From VBCK01 sp035939615 (GTDB taxonomy: Bacteria; Pseudomonadota; Gammaproteobacteria; Burkholderiales; Burkholderiaceae_F), in contig DASZFP010000116.1 of the NCBI GenBank assembly GCA_035939615.1, forward strand, positions 1 through 31,350: 31,350 nucleotides of DNA. The letters run 5' to 3'. Under the pieces are notes generated by a model. It was not told the DNA's origin. It saw only the letters and a list, made by a program, of their open reading frames with translations, and did no database searches. Position 1 is the stretch's first letter. Each line of letters opens with the position of its first letter. The position numbers and the translations under genes were made by a program. Below, one piece after another: positions 1 through 7,714 of this stretch.

Positions 1-587
1 TCGCGATTGCGATTAAATGGCGCGTACAGCGCCGCCAGCACATCGATCGCGCGCTGGTCCTCGGTTCCGATCACGATCCGGTCCGGATGCATGAAGTCGT
101 GCACCGCGCCGCCTTCCTTCAGGAACTCCGGGTTCGATGCGACCGAGATCGCCACCTTCAGCGCCCGCGCGGCCAGTTCCTCATCCACCGCCCGGCGCAC
201 CCTTTCGGACGTGCCGACCGGCACGGTGGACTTGACCACCAGCAGCGCCTGGCGGCGGATGCGGCGGCCGAGCTCGCGGGCCGCTGCCTCGACATGGCGC
301 ACGTCGGCCGAGCCGTCCTCGTCGGTGGGGGTCCCAACCGCGATGAAGAAGACATCCGAGTGGGCGATCGCGCGGTCGTAGTCCGAGGAAAAATTCAGGC
401 GTCCCGCGCGAACGTTGCGGGCCGCGACATCGTCCAGTCCGGGCTCGTGGATCGGGATCTCGCCGTGCAGCAGGCGCTGGACTTTGGACTCGTCGATGTC
501 GACGCACAGCACGTCGTTGCCGACATCGGCGAAGCAGACTCCGGTGACGAGTCCCACATAGCCGGTTCCGATCACGGTGATTTTCAT
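1..587 (-). CDS. ugd: UDP-glucose 6-dehydrogenase, N-terminal part (cut by left window edge)
   Basis: Oxidises UDP-glucose to UDP-glucuronate with two NAD+, supplying precursors for surface polysaccharides. The reading frame starts at ATG 587 and stays open to base 1, giving 195 residues of a family usually about 440-460 long, so the C-terminal part with the catalytic Cys is outside the window. The N-terminus reads MKITVIGTGYVGLVTG, a Rossmann GxGxxG nucleotide-binding loop. It is followed by the family signatures VGTPTDEDGSAD, KSTVPVGTSERVR, ASNPEFLKEGGAVHDFMHPDRIVIG and LYAPFNRNR. It is divergent from the glycosyltransferase operon starting at 730, with a 142-bp shared promoter region. Family assignment is secure; the precise physiological product (capsule, exopolysaccharide or lipid modification) cannot be told from here. 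Confidence 0.95.
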   Translation of the reverse strand, partial: MKITVIGTGYVGLVTGVCFADVGNDVLCVDIDESKVQRLLHGEIPIHEPGLDDVAARNVRAGRLNFSSDYDRAIAHSDVFFIAVGTPTDEDGSADVRHVEAAARELGRRIRRQALLVVKSTVPVGTSERVRRAVDEELAARALKVAISVASNPEFLKEGGAVHDFMHPDRIVIGTEDQRAIDVLAALYAPFNRNR

Positions 588-641
588 GCAAGGCCCTTGA
601 CGGCCGCGCCGCGCTGCGGCCGGCGAAAACGACGCCTTGTG

Positions 642-647
642 ATTGTA
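642..647 (-). promoter_or_regulatory. Possible -10 element for ugd
   Basis: On the minus strand TACAAT (5 of 6 to TATAAT) lies about 55 nt upstream of the ugd ATG. I do not find a convincing -35 hexamer at the right distance, so this is only a candidate. Confidence 0.3.
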
Positions 648-659
648 CGCAGGCAGCGC

Positions 660-689
660 TTAACGATCGCGCCGGGCCGCGCCTATCAT
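660..689 (+). promoter_or_regulatory. Candidate sigma-70 promoter for the GT2 operon
   Basis: TTAACG (660-665, 4 of 6 to TTGACA) and TATCAT (684-689, 5 of 6 to TATAAT) are separated by 18 bp. They point at the glycosyltransferase gene and would give a leader of about 35 nt. The match is reasonable but not diagnostic. Confidence 0.4.
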
Positions 690-729
690 TACAAGCGGGT
701 GACGGTTTCCTGACCTCAAACTCTCGTTG

Positions 730-1791
730 ATGCCTGACGAAATGGCTTCGATTGCCAGCATCGATCACAGCGGCGGCGCGCCGGCCGGCGGCCGCGCCGA
801 CCCAGGGCTGCGCGGCGCCGACCGGCCGGCGCCCGCAGCGCAGGTGTCGATCGTCGTTCCCGTCTTCAACGAGCGCGACAACCTCGCCGAACTGGTGGCC
901 CGGATCGAAGCGGCGATGACGCCGTCCGGGCGTGCCTTCGAGCTGGTGCTGGTCGACGACGGCTCCACCGACGGTTCTCGCTCTCTGCTCGCCGAGCTCG
1001 CGCGCGGGCGCGACTGGCTCAGGCCCCTGGCGTTGATCCGAAACTACGGCCAGTCGACCGCGCTGCAGGCGGGCTTCGACCACGCCAGCGGCGAGCTGGT
1101 GGTGACGCTGGACGGCGACCTGCAGAACGAACCGGCCGAGATCCCGCGCCTGCTGAACCTGCTGGACGCCGATGACTCGATCGACGTCGTATCCGGATGG
1201 CGCAGGCAGCGCCAGGATGCGACCTGGTCCCGCAAGCTGCCGTCGTGGATTGCGAACCGGCTGATCTCGGCGGTGACCGGCGTGCGCCTGCACGACTACG
1301 GCTGCGCACTCAAGGTGTACCGGCGACCGATCCTGGCGAACGTGAAGCTGTACGGCGAGATGCATCGATTCATCCCGGCGCTCGCCGTGGAAGCCGGCGC
1401 GCGCCTGGTCGAGGTGCCGGTGCGCCACCATCCCCGCACGCGCGGCAGCTCCAAGTACGGCATCGACCGCGTATTTCGCGTGCTGCTCGACCTGCTGTGG
1501 GTCAAGTTCATGATGCGCTTCCTGCACCGGCCGCTGCACGCGTTCGGGGCGGTCGGAAGCGCGCTGATTGCCGTCGGTTCGGCTCTGCTGCTGTACCTGG
1601 CCGTCGACAAGCTGGCGCTCGGCCACCCGATCGGCGGCCGCCCGCTGCTGCTGCTCGGCGCGCTGCTGACGCTGATCGGGGTGCAGCTGCTGGCCACCGG
1701 CGTGCTGGGCGAGCTGCTCACGCGCGTGTATCACGAACCGCAAGGAAGGCGCCAGTACGTACTGAAGGATGTTCCGAGGGACCCGCAGTGA
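730..1791 (+). CDS. Family 2 glycosyltransferase, polyprenyl-phosphate sugar transferase type (ArnC/DPM1-like)
   Basis: Probably transfers a sugar from a nucleotide donor to a polyprenyl phosphate at the cytoplasmic face of the inner membrane. The GT-A domain shows VSIVVPVFNERDN (about residues 39-51), LVLVDDGSTDGS (residues 76-77 are the Asp pair) and the metal-binding DGD at 128-130 in VVTLDGDLQNEP. The C-terminus has two hydrophobic spans (GSALIAVGSALLLYLAV and LLLLGALLTLIGVQLLATG), as in ArnC, GtrB and bacterial dolichol-phosphate-mannose synthase relatives. Length 353 aa is typical. ATG 730 is taken as start; a TTG at 727 and an ATG at 742 are alternatives, since no good ribosome-binding site decides. 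The stop overlaps the next gene's GTG by 4 bp (GTGA), so translation is likely coupled. The acceptor and sugar cannot be deduced. Confidence 0.9.
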   Translation: MPDEMASIASIDHSGGAPAGGRADPGLRGADRPAPAAQVSIVVPVFNERDNLAELVARIEAAMTPSGRAFELVLVDDGSTDGSRSLLAELARGRDWLRPLALIRNYGQSTALQAGFDHASGELVVTLDGDLQNEPAEIPRLLNLLDADDSIDVVSGWRRQRQDATWSRKLPSWIANRLISAVTGVRLHDYGCALKVYRRPILANVKLYGEMHRFIPALAVEAGARLVEVPVRHHPRTRGSSKYGIDRVFRVLLDLLWVKFMMRFLHRPLHAFGAVGSALIAVGSALLLYLAVDKLALGHPIGGRPLLLLGALLTLIGVQLLATGVLGELLTRVYHEPQGRRQYVLKDVPRDPQ

Positions 1792-2792
1792 GCTGGCCCG
1801 GCCGGCGGCTCGCGATGCTGGCCGCACGGCTGCTGGTGGCGCTGGCGCTGCTGGCGCTGGCGGCCTGGCTGGTCGGCTTGCAGGCGCTGCTGGAGCAGGT
1901 GCGCCGCGTCGACCCGGGCTGGTTCGCACTGGCTGTGCTCGCGGTTGCCGCTTCCTACTGGATTTCGGCAACGCGCTGGATCTCGATCGCCGCGATCCTG
2001 GGCCTGAAGGCGCCGGCGCGCGACCTGCGGCTCGCCTATGCGCAGGCGATCGCCATCAACGTGGTGCTGCCCGGCGCGACGCTGGGCGGCGACACCTTTC
2101 GCAGCGTGCGCCTGCAGCGGATCGGCAATCCCCTGGGCGAGTCGGCCCTGTCGGTGCTGCTCGACCGGGCCAGCGGCCTTTGGATCCTGTGCCTGCTGTC
2201 GCTGTGCACCGGGCTCGGCCTGGTCTTTACCGGTCACCTGGATGCCGTACACCTTCCGGACGCCGCCGGCCGGCTGGACCTGCGGTCGATCGCGTGGATC
2301 TACCTGGGCGCCCTGGCGGCTGCGGTCGCGCTGCCCTTCGTCCCGCTGCAGTTTGCGAGCGCCCGCGCGCGCGGCGGCTCCTCGCGCCTGCTGGCGCGAC
2401 TGGCCGAGCTGCACGAGCTGACCGTCTCGCGCGGACGGCCGCTGGCACGCTCGCTGTGGACCTCACTGATGGTGCAGGTGCTGTGCGCGTTGGCGCTGTG
2501 GCTGTGCCAGATTGCGGCCGGCGGCAGCGCCGGCTACCTGGCGGTTCAGGCCATTGCGGCGCCCGTGTTCATCGCCGGGGTGGTGCCTCTGTCGTACGGC
2601 GGCTTCGGCGCGCGCGAGCTGGTGGCCTTGGGCGCGTTTCCGCTGGTCGGGGTCGATCCACAAACGGCGGTCACCGCGGGGGCGCTGTACGGGGTGAGCG
2701 CGGTTCTGCTCGGCCTGGCCGCGGCGCCGCTGCTGGTGGTGCGCAGCGCCTCCCCCCTTCCTTTAGGAACAGGAGTCGGGGGTGGCGAGTAG
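1788..2792 (+). CDS. Flippase-like integral membrane protein (lysylphosphatidylglycerol synthase TM region / UPF0104 family)
   Basis: A 334-residue polytopic inner-membrane protein of the family that includes the MprF transmembrane domain, AglD and YbhN. Hydrophobic segments run through the whole protein, beginning MLAARLLVALALLALAAWLVGL. Family-like signatures are NVVLPGATLGGDTFRSVRL, SVLLDRASGLW and, near the C-terminus, VPLSYGGFGARELV. Members often sit beside polyprenyl-phosphate glycosyltransferases and are suspected of moving or using lipid-linked sugars; that role is inference here. GTG 1788 overlaps the upstream stop by 4 bp and restores a natural N-terminus. The frame is open far upstream (to 1197), but that part lies inside the glycosyltransferase gene. 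The last dozen residues are Gly/Pro-rich. The following gene begins at the next base. Confidence 0.85.
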   Translation: MSWPGRRLAMLAARLLVALALLALAAWLVGLQALLEQVRRVDPGWFALAVLAVAASYWISATRWISIAAILGLKAPARDLRLAYAQAIAINVVLPGATLGGDTFRSVRLQRIGNPLGESALSVLLDRASGLWILCLLSLCTGLGLVFTGHLDAVHLPDAAGRLDLRSIAWIYLGALAAAVALPFVPLQFASARARGGSSRLLARLAELHELTVSRGRPLARSLWTSLMVQVLCALALWLCQIAAGGSAGYLAVQAIAAPVFIAGVVPLSYGGFGARELVALGAFPLVGVDPQTAVTAGALYGVSAVLLGLAAAPLLVVRSASPLPLGTGVGGGE

Positions 2793-3731
2793 ATGCAGAT
2801 CGTCGTGATCGGTGGAGCAGGCGTGCTGGGACAGGCGCTGTTGAAGGCGATCGTGGCGCGAGGGGTGCTGACGCGCGGCGACGCGGTGCCCGCGCCCGTT
2901 CGCCGCGTGATCGCGGTCGATCCGACCCAGCCGCCGCGCCTGTTCGTGGAGGCGCGCGTCGAGTACGTGCGCGCCGACCTGGGCAGCGCCCGCCTGCTGC
3001 CGGCGGTGATGGGCACGTTGACCGACTCGATATTCCACGTATGGGACAGCGGCGCCGAGGGCCAGTCCACACCCGCTTTCGCGCTGGCCGACAGCCTGCG
3101 TGACCTGTTCGCGGCCTGCCGGCTGCAGTCCTCGCGGCCGAAAGTCGTGCTGGCCAGCAGCTTCGCGGCCGATGACGCGGGCGAACCGGCCGGCGGGGCG
3201 CGTTCGAGTCTGCCGGCCAGCCGCGAGGGGCTCACGGCGCTGGTCGGTGAGCTGCTGCTGGAGGAGGCCGCGCGGCGCGGCCAGATCGAGGGCCGCGCAC
3301 TGCGCCTTGCGATGGTCGCCGGCGCACCCGGCTGCGCGTCCTTCCTGAGCGAACTGGTGCCGGCGCTGTACCAGGGCGGCGCGGCGCGCAGCCCGGTCCC
3401 GTTTGAGGCGCCGCTGTGGCTGACCTCGGCGCCGGCCGCCGCGCGGGCGCTGCTGCACGCACATGAGCTGCCGGCGGCGGCGTGGGGGCAGGCCGGAGTG
3501 CTCAACGCGCCGGCGCGCCCGATGAACGTGGAAGAGCTGGTCCAGGCCGTGGCCCGGCTGACCGGGCGCCCGACGGCTTCACCTGCTGTCGAACCGGATC
3601 CGGCGCTGTTGGAGGCGCTGGCGCAGCGGCCGGCTCGGGTTGCGATCCAGACCGCCTTGAGGCTGGGTTTCGAAAACGGCCCGGATGCCGAGGCCCTGGT
3701 GCGCGACCTGGTGGCGGGCCCCGATCAGTGA
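2793..3731 (+). CDS. NAD(P)-binding SDR-superfamily protein, D-erythronate dehydrogenase (DenD)-like but lacking YxxxK
   Basis: A 312-residue Rossmann protein starting MQIVVIGGAGVLGQ; the nucleotide-binding GGAGVLG is at residues 7-13. The segments ASSFAADD (121-128), RRGQIEGRALRLAMVAGAPG (161-180), SPVPFEAPLWLTSAPAAARALL and LGFENGPDAEALVRDLV resemble DenD and related extended SDRs. The usual catalytic Tyr-x-x-x-Lys should lie just before GELLLEE (152-158), but the sequence there is REGLTALV. By my alignment from memory the Tyr position is Glu145 and the Lys position is Ala149. It may therefore be a non-classical or non-catalytic member, or use other residues. It begins at the base after the upstream stop, so it belongs to the same operon as the two envelope-sugar genes. 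Annotation as an active dehydrogenase would be unsafe. Confidence 0.75.
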   Translation: MQIVVIGGAGVLGQALLKAIVARGVLTRGDAVPAPVRRVIAVDPTQPPRLFVEARVEYVRADLGSARLLPAVMGTLTDSIFHVWDSGAEGQSTPAFALADSLRDLFAACRLQSSRPKVVLASSFAADDAGEPAGGARSSLPASREGLTALVGELLLEEAARRGQIEGRALRLAMVAGAPGCASFLSELVPALYQGGAARSPVPFEAPLWLTSAPAAARALLHAHELPAAAWGQAGVLNAPARPMNVEELVQAVARLTGRPTASPAVEPDPALLEALAQRPARVAIQTALRLGFENGPDAEALVRDLVAGPDQ

Positions 3732-3737
3732 TCGCCG

Positions 3738-3770
3738 CGACCGTGGCCGGTTTGAAGGTCTGCACGGTCG
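3738..3770. terminator. Possible hairpin between convergent genes
   Basis: CGACCGTG (3738-3745) and CACGGTCG (3763-3770) form an 8-bp inverted repeat with a 17-nt loop in the 48-bp gap between two convergent stop codons. There is no T-run on either side, so it is at best a weak or Rho-assisted terminator. Confidence 0.3.
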
Positions 3771-3779
3771 GACCCCTTG

Positions 3780-5474
3780 CTACTGGCTGCCGGCACCTCG
3801 CAGCGACGCGACCGTCGCTTCCGGCGTCAGCAGGTCCGGATCGCACGCCAGCTCGATCAGCGCCGGCAGGCGCCGCTCGCGCGTATAAGCGAGCGCTTCA
3901 CTCAGTGCCGGAGCGAACTGCGCGGTGTCGGTCACGTGCGCGCCCATCGCGCCGAACGATCGGGCCAGCGCGGTGAAGTCCGGATTGACCAGCGAGGTGC
4001 CGCTGACGCGGCCGGGGAAGCGGCGCTCCTGGTGCAGCCGGATCGTGCCGTACATCGCGTTGTTCAGGACCAGGAAGATCACACCCGCGTGATACTGGGC
4101 TGCGGTCGCCAGCTCCTGCACGCTCATCATCAGGTCGCCGTCGCCGGTGACGCACACGACGGTGCGCTCGGGCGCCATGATCTTGGCGCCGATGGCGGCC
4201 GGCACGCCGTAGCCCATGCAACCGGAAGTCGGCGCGATCTGAGTGCCCAGCGACCCGTAGCGGAAGAACCGGTGCAGCCAGACCGAGAAGTTGCCCGCCC
4301 CGTTGGCGACGATCGCATCGCGCGGCATCGCCTGGCGCAGCTGGCGCATCACCTGCCACAGGTCCAGCAGCGGCTCGTGCTGCTGGTACAACACCGGCCG
4401 CTGCTGCCATTGCTCGTACTCGGCTCGACCGGCGCGGGTCTGCTCGCCCCAGCCGGACGATTCGATCGGCGTCATGGCGGCCAGCCGCGCGGCGAACTGC
4501 GGCATGCCCGAATTGATCATCAGCTGCGCCTGATACACGCGGCCCAGCTCTTCCAGCCCGGCGTGCACGTGCACCAGCGCCTGTTCGGGCACCGGCGCCC
4601 GCAGCAGCGTGTAGCCTGCGGTGGTGATTTCGCCCAGGCGCAGGCCGATCGCGATCACCAGGTCGGCCGTCCGGATCCGGTCCGCCAGTTTCGGATTGAT
4701 CCCGATGCCGGCGTCGCCGATGTAGTTCGGGTGCTCGTTGTCGAAGCGGTCCTGGAACCGGAAGCCGCACACCACGGGCAGGTCGTTGGCTTCGACGAAG
4801 CGGCGCAGGTTGTCGCGGGCCGGCAAAGTCCACCCGGCTCCGCCCAGCATCAACAGCGGGCGTTGCGCCTGGCGAAGCAGGCCCCTCAGCGTGGCGATCT
4901 GCGTGTCCGTGGCGGCGGCCTGCACCGGCTGATGGCACAAGGCATCGGCGATGCGCACACCGTGCCCCAGCACATCCTCGGGCAGCGCGACCACGACCGG
5001 CCCCGGCCGTCCGCTGCTGGCGCACTGGAATGCGCGCGCGACCACTTCCGGGATGCGGTCGGCACGCTCGACCTGCTCGACGGCCTTGGCGACCCCGCCG
5101 AACATCTGCCGATAGTCGATTTCCTGAAACGCCTCCCGGCCCAGGTGCTCGGTGTCGACCTGTCCGATGAAAAGGACCAATGGCGTGGAGTCCTGGCGCG
5201 CGTTGTGGATGCCGATGGCGGCATTGCTGGCGCCCGGTCCGCGCGTGACGAAGGCGACGCCGGGCTGGCCGGTCAGCCTGGCATAGGCGTCGGCCATGAA
5301 GACGGAACCGGACTCGTGGCGGTTGACGGTGAGCCGGACCGCCGAGCCGAAGTCGCTCAACGCGTCCAGCACCCCCAGGTAGCTCTCGCCCGGAACGCAG
5401 AAGACCTGGTTCACCCCCTGGATCAGCAGTTGATCGACCAGGAGGCGGGCGCCGGTTCGCTCGATGAGATCCAT
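3780..5474 (-). CDS. Thiamine-pyrophosphate-binding protein, acetolactate synthase large-subunit-like
   Basis: A 564-residue enzyme of the TPP-dependent decarboxylase/carboligase superfamily (IlvB-like). The catalytic Glu30 lies in FCVPGESYL. The middle domain begins near LRGLLRQAQRPLLMLGGAG. The C-terminal TPP/Mg site is GDG at 444-446 (VTGDGDLMMSVQELATAA) with the matching Asn-Asn at 471-472. The exact reaction is unknown: such stand-alone proteins with no small regulatory subunit alongside are common in Burkholderiales and often uncharacterised. ATG 5474 gives the usual N-terminus MDLIERTGARLLVDQLL; a GTG at 5501 would add nine residues. It starts about 70 bp after fliR in the same direction and is convergent with the SDR gene. 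Its function seems unrelated to motility. Confidence 0.85.
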   Translation of the reverse strand: MDLIERTGARLLVDQLLIQGVNQVFCVPGESYLGVLDALSDFGSAVRLTVNRHESGSVFMADAYARLTGQPGVAFVTRGPGASNAAIGIHNARQDSTPLVLFIGQVDTEHLGREAFQEIDYRQMFGGVAKAVEQVERADRIPEVVARAFQCASSGRPGPVVVALPEDVLGHGVRIADALCHQPVQAAATDTQIATLRGLLRQAQRPLLMLGGAGWTLPARDNLRRFVEANDLPVVCGFRFQDRFDNEHPNYIGDAGIGINPKLADRIRTADLVIAIGLRLGEITTAGYTLLRAPVPEQALVHVHAGLEELGRVYQAQLMINSGMPQFAARLAAMTPIESSGWGEQTRAGRAEYEQWQQRPVLYQQHEPLLDLWQVMRQLRQAMPRDAIVANGAGNFSVWLHRFFRYGSLGTQIAPTSGCMGYGVPAAIGAKIMAPERTVVCVTGDGDLMMSVQELATAAQYHAGVIFLVLNNAMYGTIRLHQERRFPGRVSGTSLVNPDFTALARSFGAMGAHVTDTAQFAPALSEALAYTRERRLPALIELACDPDLLTPEATVASLRGAGSQ

Positions 5475-5528
5475 AAGGAGGCCGGCGCGACGCTCAGGCA
5501 CTTCGCCCGCGGCACCCGCTGCGCGGCA

Positions 5529-5534
5529 ATTGTA
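5529..5534 (-). promoter_or_regulatory. Possible -10 element for the TPP-enzyme gene
   Basis: TACAAT on the minus strand lies in the gap after fliR, 55 nt upstream of ATG 5474. It suggests the gene may have its own promoter rather than relying on fliR readthrough. No clear -35 hexamer is seen. Confidence 0.3.
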
Positions 5535-5543
5535 GCCGGGGCA

Positions 5544-6314
5544 TCAGCCTGACCCGGGCAGCGCCGCCAGGCCCTTCATCAGCACGGCCCGCATCGGCGC
5601 TTCCAGCGTCGGCAGGAACAGCACCAGCGCCGCCAGGCCGGCCAGCACGGTCACCGGGAAGCCGACCGCGAACAGGTTCAGTTGCGGCGCGATGCGGGCC
5701 ATCACGCCCAGCACCACGTTGACCAGCAGCATCACCGCCAGGATCGGCAGGCAGATCGTCAGGGCGATCGCGAACACGTCGCCGGCCGCGCGGACCATCG
5801 CCAGCGCGTCGATCGGGGATCCGCCGGCGGCTTCGACCGGAAAGACGCGGAAGCTCTCCACCAGCGCCGACAGCAGGATCAGGTGTCCGTCGACGGCCAG
5901 GAACATCAGCAGCGTCAGCATCGCCAGGAAGCTGGACACGACGTTTTCGGATTGACCGGAGTCCGGGTTGAAGAAAGCCGCAAACCCCAGCCCGATCTGC
6001 AGGCCGATCATCTGGCCGGCCAGCTCGATGCCGACGAACACCAGCCGCACCGCGAACCCGAGCGCGAGCCCGACCAGGATGTTGCGGGCGAGGGACACGA
6101 ATCCGTGCGCCTCGAGCACACCGGTCAGCGGCGGCGCGCCGACCACCGGCGCGATCGCCAGCGCGATCGCCAGCGCGATTCCGACCTTGGCACGGATCGG
6201 GATCGCCTGGTGCGACAGCACCGGGGCGATCGCCAGCAGGGCCAGCACCCGGGTCAGCGGCCAGAACAGCGACCCGTACCACTGACTGAGCTGAGCGGTG
6301 GTGAATGCGATCAA
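5544..6314 (-). CDS. fliR: Flagellar type III export gate protein FliR
   Basis: An inner-membrane component of the flagellar export gate, forming the FliP5-Q4-R1 complex inside the MS ring. The 256-aa length and membrane-rich sequence fit the family: N-terminal LFWPLTRVLALLAIAPVLS, then RLVFVGIELAGQMIGLQIGLGFAAFFNP (the FliR signature), and a C-terminal FAVGFPVTVLAGLAALVLFLPTLEAPM. The start is a TTG at 6314, because the family N-terminus begins exactly there and no ATG or GTG is available nearby; the ribosome-binding site is weak, so coupling to fliQ (12-bp gap) is likely. It is the last gene of the fliLMNOPQR series. Confidence 0.95.
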   Translation of the reverse strand: MIAFTTAQLSQWYGSLFWPLTRVLALLAIAPVLSHQAIPIRAKVGIALAIALAIAPVVGAPPLTGVLEAHGFVSLARNILVGLALGFAVRLVFVGIELAGQMIGLQIGLGFAAFFNPDSGQSENVVSSFLAMLTLLMFLAVDGHLILLSALVESFRVFPVEAAGGSPIDALAMVRAAGDVFAIALTICLPILAVMLLVNVVLGVMARIAPQLNLFAVGFPVTVLAGLAALVLFLPTLEAPMRAVLMKGLAALPGSG

Positions 6315-6326
6315 GGGCTAGCCCGG

Positions 6327-6596
6327 TCAACCAATCGCGCCCGGTATCGACTCGAACAGGCGCCGCACATAGTCGACGAAGTACGTCACCATCCAGGGTC
6401 CGGCCACGACCAGGGCGACCAACGTTCCGATCAGCTTCGGAATGAACGACAGCGTCATCTCGTTGATCTGGGTGGCCGCCTGCAGCACCGAAACGATCAA
6501 ACCCACCACCAGCGAGGTGAGCAGCAAGGGGGCGGCCAGCAGCAGCATCACGATGAGCGCCTGCTGGCCGATCGTCACGACGGATTGCGGGGTCAC
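6327..6596 (-). CDS. fliQ: Flagellar type III export gate protein FliQ
   Basis: A small (89 aa) two-helix membrane protein of the export gate. It reads TPQSVVTIGQQALIVMLLLAAPLLLTSLVVGLIVS, then QAATQINEMTLSFIPKLI and a second membrane helix LVALVVAGPWMVTYFVDYVRRLFESIP. All are hallmark FliQ segments and the length is standard. It starts with GTG 6596, 15 bp after the fliP stop, and ends 12 bp before fliR. Purine-rich GAAGGCGAG precedes the start. Confidence 0.96.
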   Translation of the reverse strand: MTPQSVVTIGQQALIVMLLLAAPLLLTSLVVGLIVSVLQAATQINEMTLSFIPKLIGTLVALVVAGPWMVTYFVDYVRRLFESIPGAIG

Positions 6597-6611
6597 GGTG
6601 CTCGCCTTCGC

Positions 6612-7385
6612 TCAGGTTGAATAGCTGGCCACCAGCGATCCGATCAGCAGGTTCCAACCGTCGGCCAGCACGAACAGCATCAGCTTGAACGGCAACGACA
6701 CCAGCACCGGCGACAGCATCATCATCCCCATCGACATCAGCACGCTGGCCACCACCATGTCGATGATCAAAAACGGTATGAACACCATGAAGCCGATCTG
6801 GAACGCGGTCTTCAGCTCGCTGGTGGCGAAGGCGGGAATCACCACCCGCATCGGCAGCTCGGCGGCCGCGGCGCCGCTCTGGGGCGCCTCGACGCGCGCG
6901 GCGTGCGCAAACAGCGCCAGGTCGCTCTCGCGGGTGTGCTTCAGCATGAAATCGCGCAAGGGCGCCGATCCGGCGTTGACGGCCTGCTCGAGCGAGAGCT
7001 TCTGTTCGCTGTACGGCACGTAGGCCTGATCGTGGATGCGGTCGAAAGTGGGTCCCATCACGAACAACGTCAGGAACAGCGCCAGGCCGATCAGCACCTG
7101 GTTGGGCGGCGAGGCCTGGGTGCCCAGCGCCATCCGCAACAGCGACAGCACGATCACGATGCGAGTGAACGAGGTCATCATCAGCAGCATCGCCGGAAGG
7201 AAGCTCAGGACGGTCAGGAACAGCAGCGTCTGCACCGGCACCGAGTACTGGGTGCCTCCGCCGGCCATCGGCGAGGTGGTGATCTGCAGGGGGCTTTGCT
7301 GGGCGTACGCCGGCTCCGCCAGCGCCAGCACGGCCAGCAGCACCGCCACGACGACCGGGATCGGACGGATCGCGGACGCCTTCAT
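6612..7385 (-). CDS. fliP: Flagellar type III export gate protein FliP
   Basis: The central export-gate subunit, an inner-membrane protein of 257 aa. A cleavable signal peptide is visible (MKASAIRPIPVVVAVLLAV..., probable cleavage after AYA at residues 26-28), as in E. coli FliP. Family signatures are TVLSFLPAMLLMMTSFTRIVIVLSLLRMALG, PPNQVLIGLALFLTLFVMGP, and the C-terminal PAFATSELKTAFQIGFMVFIPFLIIDMVVASVLMSMGMMMLSP. The ATG at 7385 overlaps the fliO stop (ATGA), indicating translational coupling. The frame remains open upstream to 7766, but that extension lies inside fliO and is not real coding sequence. Confidence 0.97.
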   Translation of the reverse strand: MKASAIRPIPVVVAVLLAVLALAEPAYAQQSPLQITTSPMAGGGTQYSVPVQTLLFLTVLSFLPAMLLMMTSFTRIVIVLSLLRMALGTQASPPNQVLIGLALFLTLFVMGPTFDRIHDQAYVPYSEQKLSLEQAVNAGSAPLRDFMLKHTRESDLALFAHAARVEAPQSGAAAAELPMRVVIPAFATSELKTAFQIGFMVFIPFLIIDMVVASVLMSMGMMMLSPVLVSLPFKLMLFVLADGWNLLIGSLVASYST

Positions 7386-7714
7386 CGCGGTCCGGCCAGG
7401 CGGCGGATGATGTCGGCGAAGCTGCGCTCGGCCGGGGCGTTCGAGGCCTCCGGCGCGGACTCGCTGCCGGGCGGCAGCGTTCCCAGGCGGGTGATCCCGG
7501 CCGCACCGACTCCGAGCAGCCAGCGCCGATCGGCCACTTCGATGATCACGACGCGCTCGCGCGGCCCCAGCGGCAGCTGGGCGACGACGCGCAACCCGGC
7601 CGCCGAGTTCGGCTGCGCCAGGCCGGCGCGGCGCAGCAGCCACGCCGCGGCCGGAATCAGCGCCAGCACCAGCAGCAGCGCGAGCAGCAGCGGCGTCAGC
7701 GACGTGGCAGACAC
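7382..7714 (-). CDS. fliO: Flagellar assembly chaperone FliO
   Basis: A small, poorly conserved inner-membrane protein that assists FliP5-FliR assembly. It is 110 aa, with one N-terminal transmembrane helix (about residues 6-26, SLTPLLLALLLVLALIPAAAWLL) followed by a cytoplasmic domain reading LRVVAQLPLGPRERVVIIEVADRRWLLGV, the characteristic FliO segment. GTG 7714 is chosen because GAGGAC lies about 7 nt upstream and the N-terminus then matches the family. The frame is open upstream to 7954, but the extra residues (Arg/Pro-rich) come from palindromic intergenic DNA. Overlaps fliP by 4 bp. Unusually, 273 bp separate it from fliN. Confidence 0.9.
   Translation of the reverse strand: MSATSLTPLLLALLLVLALIPAAAWLLRRAGLAQPNSAAGLRVVAQLPLGPRERVVIIEVADRRWLLGVGAAGITRLGTLPPGSESAPEASNAPAERSFADIIRRLAGPR

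Noticed and set aside
181..1971. A 596-codon open frame on the minus strand.
   Set aside because: It lies opposite the glycosyltransferase and ugd genes, has extreme Ala/Arg/Gln content and no recognisable domain.
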